A stretch of DNA of 64,000 nucleotides from positions 62,001 to 126,000 of the forward strand of contig CACDZF010000002.1 of NCBI GenBank assembly GCA_902557385.1. The letters are read 5' to 3'. The DNA is from an uncultured Pelagibacteraceae bacterium (GTDB lineage: Bacteria > Pseudomonadota > Alphaproteobacteria > Pelagibacterales > Pelagibacteraceae). Positions 29,732-41,876 of the stretch are shown piece after piece. A program made the translations under genes and the position numbers. The first letter of the stretch is position 1. Each line of letters opens with the position of its first letter. The notes under the pieces are model-generated. The model did not search any database, was not told the DNA's origin, and saw only the letters and a list, made by a program, of their open reading frames with translations.

Positions 29732-31081
29732 ATGAGTGAAAAGATTGTAGTACCAGCACTAGGAGAAAGTATAACTGAAGCAACAGTAGCTAAATGGTTA
29801 AAAAATACTGGAGACAGTATAGAGGCTGACGAACCAATTGTTGAACTTGAAACAGATAAAGTTAATCTTGAAGTTCCATCTCCAATTAATGGAGTTTTAG
29901 GGAAAATTAGCGCAAGTGAAGGTGATGTAGTCCAAGTTGGCTCAACATTGGGATTAATAAATTCAAATTCAAAAGGTCATAGCGGAAATAATTTAAAAGA
30001 TAAGTCAGAGGATAAAGAAGAAAATAACATAGTAAGTATTGATATTGAAAAAAAAAAGGAACAAAAAGAAATTAAAATTTTTCAGGAAGCTCAAGAAACA
30101 GTAACTGAGCCAGAGAGTTCAATTGAAGAAAAACCTTTAGTATTAGAAGCTCAAGAACAAGAAAGTCCTATAGAGGAAAAACCTTTAGTTTTAACAAACG
30201 AGGTTGAAGAAAAAACCGAAGCCAATGAAAATTTATCTCCAGCTGTAAGAAAAATAGTTGCTGAAAATAAAATTGATGTAAAAAAAATTCAAGGGTCAGG
30301 AAAAGAAGGAAGAATATTAAAAGAAGATTTGATTGGACTAATGGGAGTTAACCCTGGTCCATCCGAGAGAAAAATTAAATATGGTCATGAAGAAAGAATT
30401 AAGATGACTAGACTAAGACAGACTATAGCAAAAAGACTAAAACAAGCCCAAGAAAATGCAGCTCTGCTTACTACATTCAATGAAGTGGATATGACAAATA
30501 TTGTTGAAATGAGAAAAGAAAATCAGGATGATTTTCAAAAAAGATATGGGGTTAAATTAGGATTTATGTCTTTTTTTATAAAAGCTTCTGTAGTTGCTTT
30601 AAAAAATTTTCCAGCTGTTAATGCTGAAATAGAAGAAAATGAAATAGTTTATAAAAATTATTACAATATAAGTTTTGCAGTTGGTACAGAAAAAGGTCTT
30701 GTTGTTCCAGTTTTAAGAAAAGCAGATGAACTATCTTTTGCTGATATAGAAAAAAATATAAAAAAACTTTCAGATAAAGCTAAAGACGGAAAACTAACCA
30801 TTGAAGATTTGCAGGGGGGAACTTTTACAATTAGCAATGGAGGAGTTTATGGATCTATGCTCTCTACTCCTATTCTAAATTTACCTCAGTCAGGAGTATT
30901 AGGTATGCATAATATTGTTGATAGGCCGATTGTAGTTGATGGTGAAATTAAAATTAGACCCGTGATGTATTTGGCTTTATCTTATGATCACCGAATAATA
31001 GACGGCAAAGACTCGGTATCATTTTTAAAAACTATAAAAGAGAATTTAGAAGATCCTCGAAGGTTATTTTTAAATATTTAA
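29732..31081 (+). CDS. sucB: 2-oxoglutarate dehydrogenase E2 (dihydrolipoyl succinyltransferase)
   Basis: 449 residues: one lipoyl domain with the modified Lys in [14 protein letters not shown]; a long Glu/Lys-rich linker with a repeated EEKPLVLE/T segment and an A10 run near 30048; an E3-binding domain ([19 protein letters not shown]); and the catalytic domain with [17 protein letters not shown]. It forms the core of the complex. It abuts lpdA with no gap. Confidence 0.97.
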   Translation: MSEKIVVPALGESITEATVAKWLKNTGDSIEADEPIVELETDKVNLEVPSPINGVLGKISASEGDVVQVGSTLGLINSNSKGHSGNNLKDKSEDKEENNIVSIDIEKKKEQKEIKIFQEAQETVTEPESSIEEKPLVLEAQEQESPIEEKPLVLTNEVEEKTEANENLSPAVRKIVAENKIDVKKIQGSGKEGRILKEDLIGLMGVNPGPSERKIKYGHEERIKMTRLRQTIAKRLKQAQENAALLTTFNEVDMTNIVEMRKENQDDFQKRYGVKLGFMSFFIKASVVALKNFPAVNAEIEENEIVYKNYYNISFAVGTEKGLVVPVLRKADELSFADIEKNIKKLSDKAKDGKLTIEDLQGGTFTISNGGVYGSMLSTPILNLPQSGVLGMHNIVDRPIVVDGEIKIRPVMYLALSYDHRIIDGKDSVSFLKTIKENLEDPRRLFLNI

Positions 31082-32479
31082 ATGTCTGAAAAATTTCAAG
31101 CAGTTGTGATTGGCGGAGGTCCAGGAGGTTATGTTTGCGCAATACGATTATCACAATTAGGTATAAAAACAGCTTGTATAGATGCTAGAGGAGCATTAGG
31201 TGGAACATGTCTAAATATAGGATGTATACCATCTAAAAGTTTACTGAACTTATCTGAAAATTTTGAAAAAACAAAAAATTTTCCTAATCTTGGGATAGAA
31301 GTTGGTCAAGTTAAATTAAATTTAGATAAAATAATGAAAAATAAAAATAAGGCAGTAGATACTTTGACAAAAGGAGTGGAATTTTTATTTAAAAAAAATA
31401 AAGTTTCTTACTACAAAGGTACTGCAAGTTTTAAGACTGCAAAAAAAATTTCAATAAAAGACGAAAAAAAAGAAATTATAATTGAAACAGAAAAAACAAT
31501 TATAAGTACTGGTTCTGAACCAATCTCATTGCCAGGTGCAGAATTTGATGAAAAAAAAATTTTATCTTCAACAGGTGCATTATCTTTAGAAAAAGTACCA
31601 AAAAAAATGTTAGTGGTTGGTGGAGGTTATATTGGATTAGAAATGGGCTCTGTTTGGTTAAGATTTGGTTCGGAGGTGCATGTAATAGAATCTCTAGATC
31701 ATATTACCCCAGGAATGGATAGAGAAATTTCAAAAGAGTTTATGAAAATATTAACAAAACAGGGAATGAAGTTTCATTTACAAACCAAACTAGAGAGTAT
31801 TAAAAAAAATGATAGTGGAGTTATAGTTACATCAAGTAGTAAAGATGGAAAAAAAATTGATTTTAACTGTGACGCAGTTCTAATTTCTATTGGTAGAAAA
31901 CCAAATACAAAAAATTTAAATTTAGAAAAAATAAATATTATTTTAGATGATAAAAAATGTATAAAAACTAACAAAAATTTTGAAACAAGCGTAAAAAATA
32001 TTTACGCAATTGGAGACGTTATATCTGGGCCCATGTTAGCGCATAAAGCTGAAGAAGAAGGTATAGCAGTTGCTGAGTTAATTGCAGGACAATCAGGACA
32101 TGTTAATTACGATGTTATACCAGGAGTTATTTATACATCTCCTGAAGTTGCATCAGTTGGAAAAACAGAGGAACAATTAAAAGAATTGAACAAAAAGTAT
32201 AAAATAGGAAAGTTTCCTTTTTTAGCCAATTCAAGAGCAAAAGCTATAGATGTACCCGAAGGTTTTGTAAAAATACTTGCAGATGATAAAACAGATAAAA
32301 TATTGGGCGCTCATATGATAGGACCTCACGCAGGTGAAATGATTGCAGAAATAGGGATAGCTATGGAATTTGGAGCAAGCGCAGAGGATATAGCTAGAAC
32401 TTGCCATGCCCACCCAACTTTTTCTGAAGCCGTAAAAGAGGCCGCTTTATCTGTAGATAAAAGAGCAATACACTCTTAG
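31082..32479 (+). CDS. lpdA: Dihydrolipoyl dehydrogenase (E3)
   Basis: 465 residues. FAD motif VVIGGGPGGYVCAIRL, redox disulfide Cys43/Cys48 in GGTCLNIGCIPSK, NAD motif VVGGGYIGLEMGSV, and the C-terminal His-Glu region CHAHPTFSEAVKEA. It reoxidises the lipoyl arm of SucB and probably serves other 2-oxoacid complexes and glycine cleavage too. Confidence 0.97.
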   Translation: MSEKFQAVVIGGGPGGYVCAIRLSQLGIKTACIDARGALGGTCLNIGCIPSKSLLNLSENFEKTKNFPNLGIEVGQVKLNLDKIMKNKNKAVDTLTKGVEFLFKKNKVSYYKGTASFKTAKKISIKDEKKEIIIETEKTIISTGSEPISLPGAEFDEKKILSSTGALSLEKVPKKMLVVGGGYIGLEMGSVWLRFGSEVHVIESLDHITPGMDREISKEFMKILTKQGMKFHLQTKLESIKKNDSGVIVTSSSKDGKKIDFNCDAVLISIGRKPNTKNLNLEKINIILDDKKCIKTNKNFETSVKNIYAIGDVISGPMLAHKAEEEGIAVAELIAGQSGHVNYDVIPGVIYTSPEVASVGKTEEQLKELNKKYKIGKFPFLANSRAKAIDVPEGFVKILADDKTDKILGAHMIGPHAGEMIAEIGIAMEFGASAEDIARTCHAHPTFSEAVKEAALSVDKRAIHS

Positions 32480-32501
32480 AAAATTTTCATAATATATAAA
32501 T

Positions 32502-34463
32502 ATGAAAGTGCCGATTCTCTTACCTAATATCTTTAACTATCCATTCACCTATCAGTCTGACACAAACCTAAAAGTTGGTGAATACGTAATAGTTCCTTTT
32601 GGTAAAACAAAAATGGTAGGTGTAGTTTGGAACCATTTCGAAAAAAAAAATGAAAAAAACTTCCATCTCAAAAAAATTATAAAAAGACTTAAAATTAACC
32701 CGTTAAACGAAAAAACAATTAATTTTTTAAACTGGTTTTCACAATATAATCTTATTCCAAAAGGAATGTCTTTAAAATTACATTTATTAAGCAATGAAGC
32801 AATTGAGGAAATACCTGATAAAGAATTTGAAAGTTATAGATTAGTCAAAAATAAATATGACTTTACACTTTCCAAAGAACAAGAGCAAAGTCTAGATGAA
32901 TTAAAAATTAAAAATAAAGAATTTAGAGTTCATGTTTTACAAGGCACAACTGGGTCTGGAAAAACAATTGTATACTTTAATTCGATCAAAGACAAAATCG
33001 ATAAAGGTTATCAGGGCTTGATTTTATTACCTGAAATAGGCTTAACATCTGAATTTGAGAAAAAATTTATTGATTTCTTCGGGTTTATTCCAGCAATTTG
33101 GCATTCAGGAATAACAAAAAAAAAGAAAAAAATTATATGGAACGGATTAACAAATGGAAAAATTAAAGTAGTCATTGGAGCAAGATCTGCGTTATTTCTA
33201 CCATTTAATAAATTAGGAATAATCATTGTTGATGAAGAGCATGATCAATCTTATAAGCAAGACGAGGGTGTAATTTATAATGCTCGTGATATGGCAATCT
33301 CAAGAGCATCTTTTGAAAATATTCCAATAGATCTTGTTTCCGCAGTGCCATCAATTGAAACATATGAGAATATAAAAAAAAGAAAATATTCTTACTCTAG
33401 AATTTTTAACAGATATAAAAATGCTCAACTTCCTAAACATCAAATTATTGATTTAAATAAATATAAACTTAATAATCAATCTTGGATTTCATCAAAAACA
33501 ATTGAAAAAGCAAAAAATCATTTAGAGAGTGGTGATCAGGTACTTTTTTTTATAAACAGAAGAGGATTTTCACCTTATGTTTTTTGTCAAAATTGTTTAA
33601 AAGTTTATTCATGTCCACACTGCTCAATTAACTTAGTTTATCATAAGAATAAAAAAAAACTTTTATGTCACTACTGTGGCTTTACAACTATTTTAAAAAG
33701 AACGTGCGACAGAAATATAAGTGGTAGTTGTAAATTTATTTTGAGTGGACCAGGCGTAGAAAAGGTCTTTGAAGAAGTAAAGAATTTTTTTCCCAATTAC
33801 CAAACATTAATTTTTTCTAGTGATACAATGAATAAAAAAAAATCCTCAATGGATCTGCAAAAAATTATTAATAATGAAGTTAAAATTTTAATTGGTACAC
33901 AATTGATATCTAAAGGTTATCATTTTCCAAATTTAAACTGTATTGTTGTTTTAGATATTGATTTATCATCACTAGGTCATGATTTAAGAGGAGCAGAAAA
34001 GAATCTTCAACTATATCACCAGCTATCAGGTAGAGCTGGTAGAACAGGAAAACCAGCAATTGTATATTTTCAAACCTATAATTTAAAATCTGATACCATT
34101 TCTAAACTTACTAATTCAGATCCATTTGTATTTTTAGAAAACGAACTTCAGTTAAGAAAAAAAAATAACCTGCCACCATTTGAAAGATTTATCGCTTTAA
34201 TATTGGCAAGTAAAGATGAAAAAAAATTAGAAAATGAGTCTCATAGGCTTAAACAGCACTTAGTAAAAAATTTAAATAGTAAAATTTTAGGACCTATTAA
34301 TGCACCTATTTATAAGATTAGAAAAAACTTTAGAAACAGAATATTAATACGGAGTAAAAAATCAGATATAATTCAAGAGCCCCTAAGTTTGGCATTAAAA
34401 AAATTTAAATTTTCACCAGGAATGAAACTAACGGTTGATGTTGATCCAATAAGCTTCAATTAA
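32502..34463 (+). CDS. priA: Primosomal replication-restart helicase PriA
   Basis: 653 residues. N-terminal 3'-DNA-binding domain, helicase Walker A GTTGSGKT, DEEHDQSYKQDEG, a zinc-binding insert and the SGRAGRTGKP motif. It reloads the replisome at stalled forks. The zinc region has CQNC, CPHC and CHYC, but the last pair is spread out as C-x7-C (TCDRNISGSC) instead of the usual C-x2-C. Runs of nine to ten A occur at 32641 and 33651. It begins 22 bases after lpdA and is followed by the 110-base gap before atpH. Confidence 0.93.
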   Translation: MKVPILLPNIFNYPFTYQSDTNLKVGEYVIVPFGKTKMVGVVWNHFEKKNEKNFHLKKIIKRLKINPLNEKTINFLNWFSQYNLIPKGMSLKLHLLSNEAIEEIPDKEFESYRLVKNKYDFTLSKEQEQSLDELKIKNKEFRVHVLQGTTGSGKTIVYFNSIKDKIDKGYQGLILLPEIGLTSEFEKKFIDFFGFIPAIWHSGITKKKKKIIWNGLTNGKIKVVIGARSALFLPFNKLGIIIVDEEHDQSYKQDEGVIYNARDMAISRASFENIPIDLVSAVPSIETYENIKKRKYSYSRIFNRYKNAQLPKHQIIDLNKYKLNNQSWISSKTIEKAKNHLESGDQVLFFINRRGFSPYVFCQNCLKVYSCPHCSINLVYHKNKKKLLCHYCGFTTILKRTCDRNISGSCKFILSGPGVEKVFEEVKNFFPNYQTLIFSSDTMNKKKSSMDLQKIINNEVKILIGTQLISKGYHFPNLNCIVVLDIDLSSLGHDLRGAEKNLQLYHQLSGRAGRTGKPAIVYFQTYNLKSDTISKLTNSDPFVFLENELQLRKKNNLPPFERFIALILASKDEKKLENESHRLKQHLVKNLNSKILGPINAPIYKIRKNFRNRILIRSKKSDIIQEPLSLALKKFKFSPGMKLTVDVDPISFN

Positions 34464-34483
34464 TTGATATAAAAAAACCGATT

Positions 34484-34515
34484 TTGACAATCTGCAGCTT
34501 GAAGACAATATTGTC
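34484..34515 (+). promoter_or_regulatory. Inverted repeat and -35-like box upstream of the ATP synthase genes
   Basis: In the priA-atpH gap, TTGACA at 34484 matches a -35 box perfectly; a convincing -10 is not obvious (AATATT at 34507 with 17-base spacing is the best). TGACAAT (34485-34491) is an exact inverted match to ATTGTCA (34509-34515), and GACAATATTGTC at 34504 is itself a perfect palindrome. It could be the atp promoter with an operator, or a weak priA terminator without a T tract. Confidence 0.4.
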
Positions 34516-34573
34516 ATATGTTAGTTAAATTCAAAATTTTAAGAAAACTTCAAATATTAATTAGGAGCTTAAA

Positions 34574-35131
34574 TTGAGTAAAAATAAGAGTTTTTCTGAA
34601 ACATCAGCGAATAGGTACTCGTTAGCACTTTACGAATTAGCTAAAGAGTCTAGTGAACTAGATGAAATTGAAAAAAACTGTTCTTCGTTTTTAACATTAA
34701 TATTTAATAACAATGAATTTCAATCTTTAATAAAAAATCCAACTGTTAAAAAAGATGAACTACTTGCTACTGTGTTGAAAATATCAGATCAATACAAATT
34801 AAATAGTTTGTTAATCAAATTTTTAAGTTTTTTAATTTCAAAAAGAAGATTTTTTTATGTTGAAGAAATTTTAAAAGACTTTATTGAAACATGTTCAAAA
34901 AAAAGAGGTGAAATTAAAGCTCAATTAACTTCAGCAAAAGAACTTTCAGAAACTGAAATAAACAGCATTAAAGAAGAATTAACAAAAGATTTTGGTTCAA
35001 AAATAAAATTAAACTATAAACACGATGCAAGTTTAATTGGAGGATTGATAGTACAAGTGGGCAGTACAATGGTAGACTCTTCAATTAAAAATAAATTACA
35101 AAAAATAGAAAATAGAATGATAGAGGCTTAA
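34574..35131 (+). CDS. atpH: ATP synthase F1 delta subunit
   Basis: 185 residues with the OSCP/delta fold; ANRYSLALYELAKE is the usual N-terminal motif and GGLIVQVGSTMVDSSIKNKL the conserved end. It starts at a TTG preceded by AGGAG with six-base spacing. It links F1 to the peripheral stalk of Fo. It is the first gene of atpHAGDC, the standard alphaproteobacterial arrangement with Fo genes elsewhere; it abuts atpA. Confidence 0.95.
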   Translation: MSKNKSFSETSANRYSLALYELAKESSELDEIEKNCSSFLTLIFNNNEFQSLIKNPTVKKDELLATVLKISDQYKLNSLLIKFLSFLISKRRFFYVEEILKDFIETCSKKRGEIKAQLTSAKELSETEINSIKEELTKDFGSKIKLNYKHDASLIGGLIVQVGSTMVDSSIKNKLQKIENRMIEA

Positions 35132-36667
35132 ATGGAAATAAACCCTTCAGAAGTAACTAAAATATTAAAAGAACAAATAAAAAATTTTGGAAGCAAGGCT
35201 GAAATAACTGAAGTAGGACAAGTTTTGTCGGTAGGTGATGGTATAGCTAGAATTTATGGTCTTGATAATGTTCAGGCAGGAGAGATGGTAGAATTTGCCG
35301 ATGGTTCAAAAGGAATGGCATTAAACTTAGAAAGTGAAAATGTCGGTGTTGTAATTTTTGGAGATGATAAAGCAATTAAAGAAGGTGACACAGTCAAAAG
35401 AACAGGAGCAATTGTTGATACACCAGTTGGAAAAGAATTACTAGGAAGGGTCGTTGATGGATTAGGAAATCCAATAGATGGCAAGGGAGCATTAGATAAA
35501 TCTGTCAAAAGAAGCAGAGTTGAGGTAAAGGCTCCAGGAATTATTCCTCGTAAATCAGTTAGTGAGCCAATGCAAACTGGACTTAAATCAATTGATAGTT
35601 TAGTACCAATTGGAAGAGGTCAGAGAGAATTAATTATTGGTGATAGACAAACAGGCAAAACAGCAGTTGCTATTGATGCAATCATAAATCAAAAAAAAAT
35701 AAACGAGTCTAATGATGAGAAGCAAAAATTATATTGTGTTTACGTAGCAATAGGACAAAAAAGATCTACCGTTAGACAAATTGAAAAAACATTAGAAGAA
35801 GCTGGCGCAATGGAGTATACAACCATTGTTGCAGCAACAGCTTCAGACGCTGCTCCACTTCAATTTTTAGCCCCTTATACTGGTTGTGCAATGGGAGAAT
35901 ATTTTAGAGACAATGGAATGCATGCTTTAATTATATATGACGATCTTTCAAAACAAGCAGTTGCTTATAGACAGATGTCACTATTATTAAGAAGACCACC
36001 TGGAAGAGAAGCTTACCCAGGAGATGTATTTTATTTGCATAGCAGACTACTTGAAAGAGCAGCTAAATTGAGTGATGAGCATGGTGGAGGATCTTTAACA
36101 GCTCTTCCGATAATTGAAACACAGGGTGGTGATGTTTCGGCGTTTATACCTACAAATGTAATTTCAATTACAGACGGTCAAATTTTTTTGGAAACAGAAT
36201 TGTTCAATCAAGGTATAAGACCAGCAATTAACGTAGGATTATCGGTCTCAAGGGTTGGATCATCTGCTCAAACCAAAGCAATGAAAAAAGTTTCTGGATC
36301 GATGAAACTTGAACTTGCTCAATATAGAGAAATGGCAGCATTTGCTCAGTTTGGATCAGATCTAGATGCCTCTACTCAGAAACTTTTAAATAGAGGATCT
36401 AAATTAACTGAACTATTAAAACAAAAACAATACTCACCTATGACTGTAGCTGAACAAGTAATTTCAGTATTTTGTGGTGTAAAAGGTCATTTAGATGATA
36501 TTGAACAAAAAAATATTGCTGATTTTGAAAAAAAAATTATTGAAAAATGCAGATCAGAGAAGCCAGAAATTGTAGACTCGATTTCAAGTTCTGGCAAACT
36601 TGAAGAAAATACAGAAAAATCTTTGAACGAAATTATTATCGAACTTAAAAAAAACTTTAACTCTTAG
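35132..36667 (+). CDS. atpA: ATP synthase F1 alpha subunit
   Basis: 511 residues, full length. [18 protein letters not shown] in the beta-barrel domain, Walker [16 protein letters not shown], and the signature [17 protein letters not shown]. It holds the non-catalytic nucleotide sites of the F1 hexamer. Three bases separate it from atpG. Confidence 0.98.
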   Translation: MEINPSEVTKILKEQIKNFGSKAEITEVGQVLSVGDGIARIYGLDNVQAGEMVEFADGSKGMALNLESENVGVVIFGDDKAIKEGDTVKRTGAIVDTPVGKELLGRVVDGLGNPIDGKGALDKSVKRSRVEVKAPGIIPRKSVSEPMQTGLKSIDSLVPIGRGQRELIIGDRQTGKTAVAIDAIINQKKINESNDEKQKLYCVYVAIGQKRSTVRQIEKTLEEAGAMEYTTIVAATASDAAPLQFLAPYTGCAMGEYFRDNGMHALIIYDDLSKQAVAYRQMSLLLRRPPGREAYPGDVFYLHSRLLERAAKLSDEHGGGSLTALPIIETQGGDVSAFIPTNVISITDGQIFLETELFNQGIRPAINVGLSVSRVGSSAQTKAMKKVSGSMKLELAQYREMAAFAQFGSDLDASTQKLLNRGSKLTELLKQKQYSPMTVAEQVISVFCGVKGHLDDIEQKNIADFEKKIIEKCRSEKPEIVDSISSSGKLEENTEKSLNEIIIELKKNFNS

Positions 36668-36670
36668 AAA

Positions 36671-38966
<2,296 letters not shown>

Positions 38967-38967
<1 letters not shown>

Positions 38968-39365
38968 TGAGTGAAGGCTTTAAACTCGAAATAGTAAACC
39001 CAGAAAGTTCATTTTTATTAAAAGAAGGAGTTTCTGAGGTGGTAGTCCCTGCTTTTGAAGGCGATATGGGAATTTTAAAAGACCATATATCAATAATATC
39101 TTTTTTAAAGCCTGGACTAGTTAAAGTTTTTGAAGGCACCAATGAAGAAATTTTCTATGTTGATGATGGAATAGTAGAATTTAAAAATAATTGTTTATCA
39201 ATATTAACAAGTAATATTTTTAACATTAAAAAAATGGATAAAAACATTGTAAGAGATGCTTTGGCTAAAGCCGAGCAAGAAACTAAAAAGAATGATATTT
39301 CTGATCAAAACAAATACCTTATTGATCAGAAGATTGAAGTTTTAAAAAACCTAACTTTAAATTAG
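38967..39365 (+). CDS. atpC: ATP synthase F1 epsilon subunit
   Basis: 132 residues. The N-terminal beta-sandwich shows FKLEIVNPESSFL and VVPAFEGDMGILKDH; the C-terminal helix pair is short. It belongs to the central stalk and typically damps ATP hydrolysis. It ends the 33 kb plus-strand run and converges on rppH with a four-base overlap and no terminator hairpin. Confidence 0.93.
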
Positions 39366-39847
39366 TTTAATACCTTTGATATTTCCTGTTTAAGACTTTT
39401 GTAAACGTTTAGCTTAAAATTTACTGCTATCTTTGTTAAATCTTTCAAATCAATCCATTTCCATTCTAGAAATTCAGGTTTTTTTGTACTTATATTTATC
39501 TCCGACTCATTTCCAATAAATCTCATAATAAACCATTTTTGTATTTGTCCTTTAAATCTACCTTTCCAAATAATTCCTATCAATTCATCTGGTAGAATAT
39601 AGGATAATTTTTTATCGATTTCATGAACTAGTTCTACACTTACTATACTAGTTTCTTCTTTTAACTCCCTTAAGGCAGCATCATAATAATTTTCGTCTTT
39701 ATCAACACCTCCCTGAGGCATTTGCCAAAAATTTTTAGGATTATCAATTCTTTTAGCTACAAATATTTTATTTTCATTATTTAATACTACAACCCCAACT
39801 CCATTTCTGTATGGAAGTTTTTCGAAGCTTTCCCTTTTTTTACTCAT
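39362..39847 (-). CDS. rppH: RNA pyrophosphohydrolase (Nudix)
   Basis: 161 residues with a complete Nudix box (GGVDKDENYYDAALRELKEETS) in the RppH/IalA arrangement, including LPYRNGVGVVVLN and FWQMPQGG. It removes pyrophosphate from the 5' end of mRNA to trigger decay. Last gene of the minus-strand unit, overlapping ctpA by eight bases, the usual alphaproteobacterial neighbour. Confidence 0.93.
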   Translation of the reverse strand: MSKKRESFEKLPYRNGVGVVVLNNENKIFVAKRIDNPKNFWQMPQGGVDKDENYYDAALRELKEETSIVSVELVHEIDKKLSYILPDELIGIIWKGRFKGQIQKWFIMRFIGNESEINISTKKPEFLEWKWIDLKDLTKIAVNFKLNVYKSLKQEISKVLN

Positions 39848-40976
39848 TGAGAAGCTTCAATGCAAATTTGAGTTGATTATCACTTTCTGAGTTTATTTTG
39901 AAATCATCTGTTTCTTCACCTATTTCAATATCTGGCACCACACCTACTTCAGAAATAGATTTTCCTGATGGTAAGTAGTACTTTGATATAGTTAATCTAA
40001 TTGCTCCTTTATTTTTTAAAGGAATAATTGATTGAACAGATCCTTTCCCATAACTTTGCTCACCAAGGACTATAGCTCTTTTGTGGTCTTTTAAGGCACC
40101 AGCTACAATTTCTGATGCTGAAGCAGATCCGTAATTAATTAAAACAATTAAAGTTTTTCCATCTATGATGTCACCCTTTCTAGCAAAAAATTTTTTATTT
40201 TCAGATTTATTTCTGCTCTTAGTTGAAACAATCTCACCTTCATTTAAAAAAAAATCTGATATTTTTATCGCTTGTGAAAGTAAACCACCAGGGTTGTTTC
40301 TAAGATCTAAAATATAACTTTTTATATTTTTATTTTTTTTTATTACTTTAAGTTGATTTTTAATTTGGTCGCTACTATTTTCATTAAAAGCATTTAATCT
40401 TAAATAACCTACACTATTTTCTAAGATTTCTGACTTTACTGACTGAATTTTTATAATTTCTCTTGTTATGTTAAAAATTAATGCTTTCTTAACTCCTTTT
40501 CTTCTAACTGTTATTTCTATATCGCTTCCAACTTCTCCTCTCATTAAATCAACAGCCTCTGATAATGATTTTCCCTGAACTTGTTCATCATTAATTTTGA
40601 CTATGTAATCACCAGCCTTTAAACCTGCTTTTGAAGCTGGAGTATTATCAATTGGTGAAATTACCTTAACCACGCCTGCTTCCATACCAACTTCAATTCC
40701 TAAACCTCCAAATTTTCCACTAGTTTCAGTTTGCATATTTGATAACATTTCAGGTGACATGTAAGAGGAATATGGGTCTAGAGATTGTAATACACCATCA
40801 ATAGCTGCATCCATAACTTCACTTTGATCTATTTCTTCCACATATTCATTATTTATTTTGTTTAACACTTCACTAAACAAATCAATCTTCTGATAGATTG
40901 TAGAATTATTTGCAGCAAAACTTTTATTAAAACAAAATAAAAATAAAATTATTAATATTTTAAAATATTTTTTCAT
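39840..40976 (-). CDS. ctpA: Carboxy-terminal processing protease (S41)
   Basis: 378 residues. Signal peptide at 1-21 (hydrophobic core ILIILFLFCF, ending SFAA), a PDZ domain around 90-170, and an S41 core with the Ser286/Lys311 dyad in GSASASEI and YGKGSVQ. It cleaves exported proteins near their C-terminus in the periplasm. It overlaps rsfS by four bases. The envC-like peptidase and rlmH that often lie between rsfS and ctpA in alphaproteobacteria are missing here. Confidence 0.94.
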   Translation of the reverse strand: MKKYFKILIILFLFCFNKSFAANNSTIYQKIDLFSEVLNKINNEYVEEIDQSEVMDAAIDGVLQSLDPYSSYMSPEMLSNMQTETSGKFGGLGIEVGMEAGVVKVISPIDNTPASKAGLKAGDYIVKINDEQVQGKSLSEAVDLMRGEVGSDIEITVRRKGVKKALIFNITREIIKIQSVKSEILENSVGYLRLNAFNENSSDQIKNQLKVIKKNKNIKSYILDLRNNPGGLLSQAIKISDFFLNEGEIVSTKSRNKSENKKFFARKGDIIDGKTLIVLINYGSASASEIVAGALKDHKRAIVLGEQSYGKGSVQSIIPLKNKGAIRLTISKYYLPSGKSISEVGVVPDIEIGEETDDFKINSESDNQLKFALKLLNE

Positions 40977-41323
40977 ATTATTATTTTTTCTTTTGGTATC
41001 AATTCAGACCACATTTCTTCTAATTCATAAAATTTTCTTTTTTCCGGGTTAAATATATGAACAATCAAATCTATTCCATCAATTAGTTTCCATTCACTAC
41101 TATCCGATCCTTCAATTTTACAATTTTTAATTCCACTATTTTTAAATTTTTGTAACACCTGTTCTGACAAAGCTTGAATATGTCTTGATGAGGTTCCACT
41201 TGCTATAATCATATAGTCTGCCATTGAACTTTTGCTAGCAAGATCAATGCTAACCACATCTAATGCTTTATTTCTGTCTAAGGTTTTTAAAATTATATCT
41301 TTTAGATCTGCTATTTTATCCAT
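40973..41323 (-). CDS. rsfS: Ribosome silencing factor RsfS
   Basis: 116 residues of the Iojap/RsfS family: DLASKSSMADYMIIASGTSSRHIQALSEQV in pieces, then EGSDSSEWKLIDGIDLIVHIF. It binds uL14 and keeps the large subunit from joining when nutrients are short. It is 17 bases after nadD, a common pairing. Confidence 0.94.
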   Translation of the reverse strand: MDKIADLKDIILKTLDRNKALDVVSIDLASKSSMADYMIIASGTSSRHIQALSEQVLQKFKNSGIKNCKIEGSDSSEWKLIDGIDLIVHIFNPEKRKFYELEEMWSELIPKEKIII

Positions 41324-41340
41324 TAATTATTAAAATCTTA

Positions 41341-41874
41341 TCAAATTTTTCTTAATTTAGAAGATGAAATATTAACTTTTTTAAAGTTAATAAATTTTAA
41401 ACTTTTATGTCTAAGGTGTTTAAAAGCGATCGATTTTAAGGATTGAGCTTTAAAACCCTGTCTATCAAAAACTAAAATATTGCATTTTTGTGAAATTAAT
41501 TTCCATTTATACCATTTGTGAAATTGAATAAGATTATCCGCACCAATAATTAAAAATATTTTACAATTATTTTTTCTTATTATTAAATTTATTAAATTTA
41601 TTGTTCTATTGGATTTAATTTTATCTTCAAAATATTTAATTTTAATAAATTTATTAGGTTTTGTTATTTTTTTTGATAATTTAATTCTTGTATTCAAATT
41701 TAATCTACTTTTTTTTTTAAAAGGATTTCTTTTAGTAATAGCCCAAATTATGTGATCTAATTTAAATTTCTTTTTTGCTGTCGTGGATATTGCAATATGT
41801 CCTTCATGTGGAGGGTCAAAGCTACCACCTAATAATCCAATATTTTTAATTATTTTTTTATTTTTTGTCTTCAA
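41341..41874 (-). CDS. nadD: Nicotinate-nucleotide adenylyltransferase, short form
   Basis: 177 residues. The nucleotidyltransferase motif GGSFDPPHEGHIAI and FLIIGADNLIQFHKW are clear. The protein stops immediately after the ISSSKLR motif (normally ISSTxIR), so it lacks the last helix most NadD proteins have. It adenylates nicotinate mononucleotide in NAD synthesis. It is two bases after proA. The sequence is extremely Lys/Ile/Asn-rich. Confidence 0.9.
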   Translation of the reverse strand: MKTKNKKIIKNIGLLGGSFDPPHEGHIAISTTAKKKFKLDHIIWAITKRNPFKKKSRLNLNTRIKLSKKITKPNKFIKIKYFEDKIKSNRTINLINLIIRKNNCKIFLIIGADNLIQFHKWYKWKLISQKCNILVFDRQGFKAQSLKSIAFKHLRHKSLKFINFKKVNISSSKLRKI

Positions 41875-41876
41875 TT

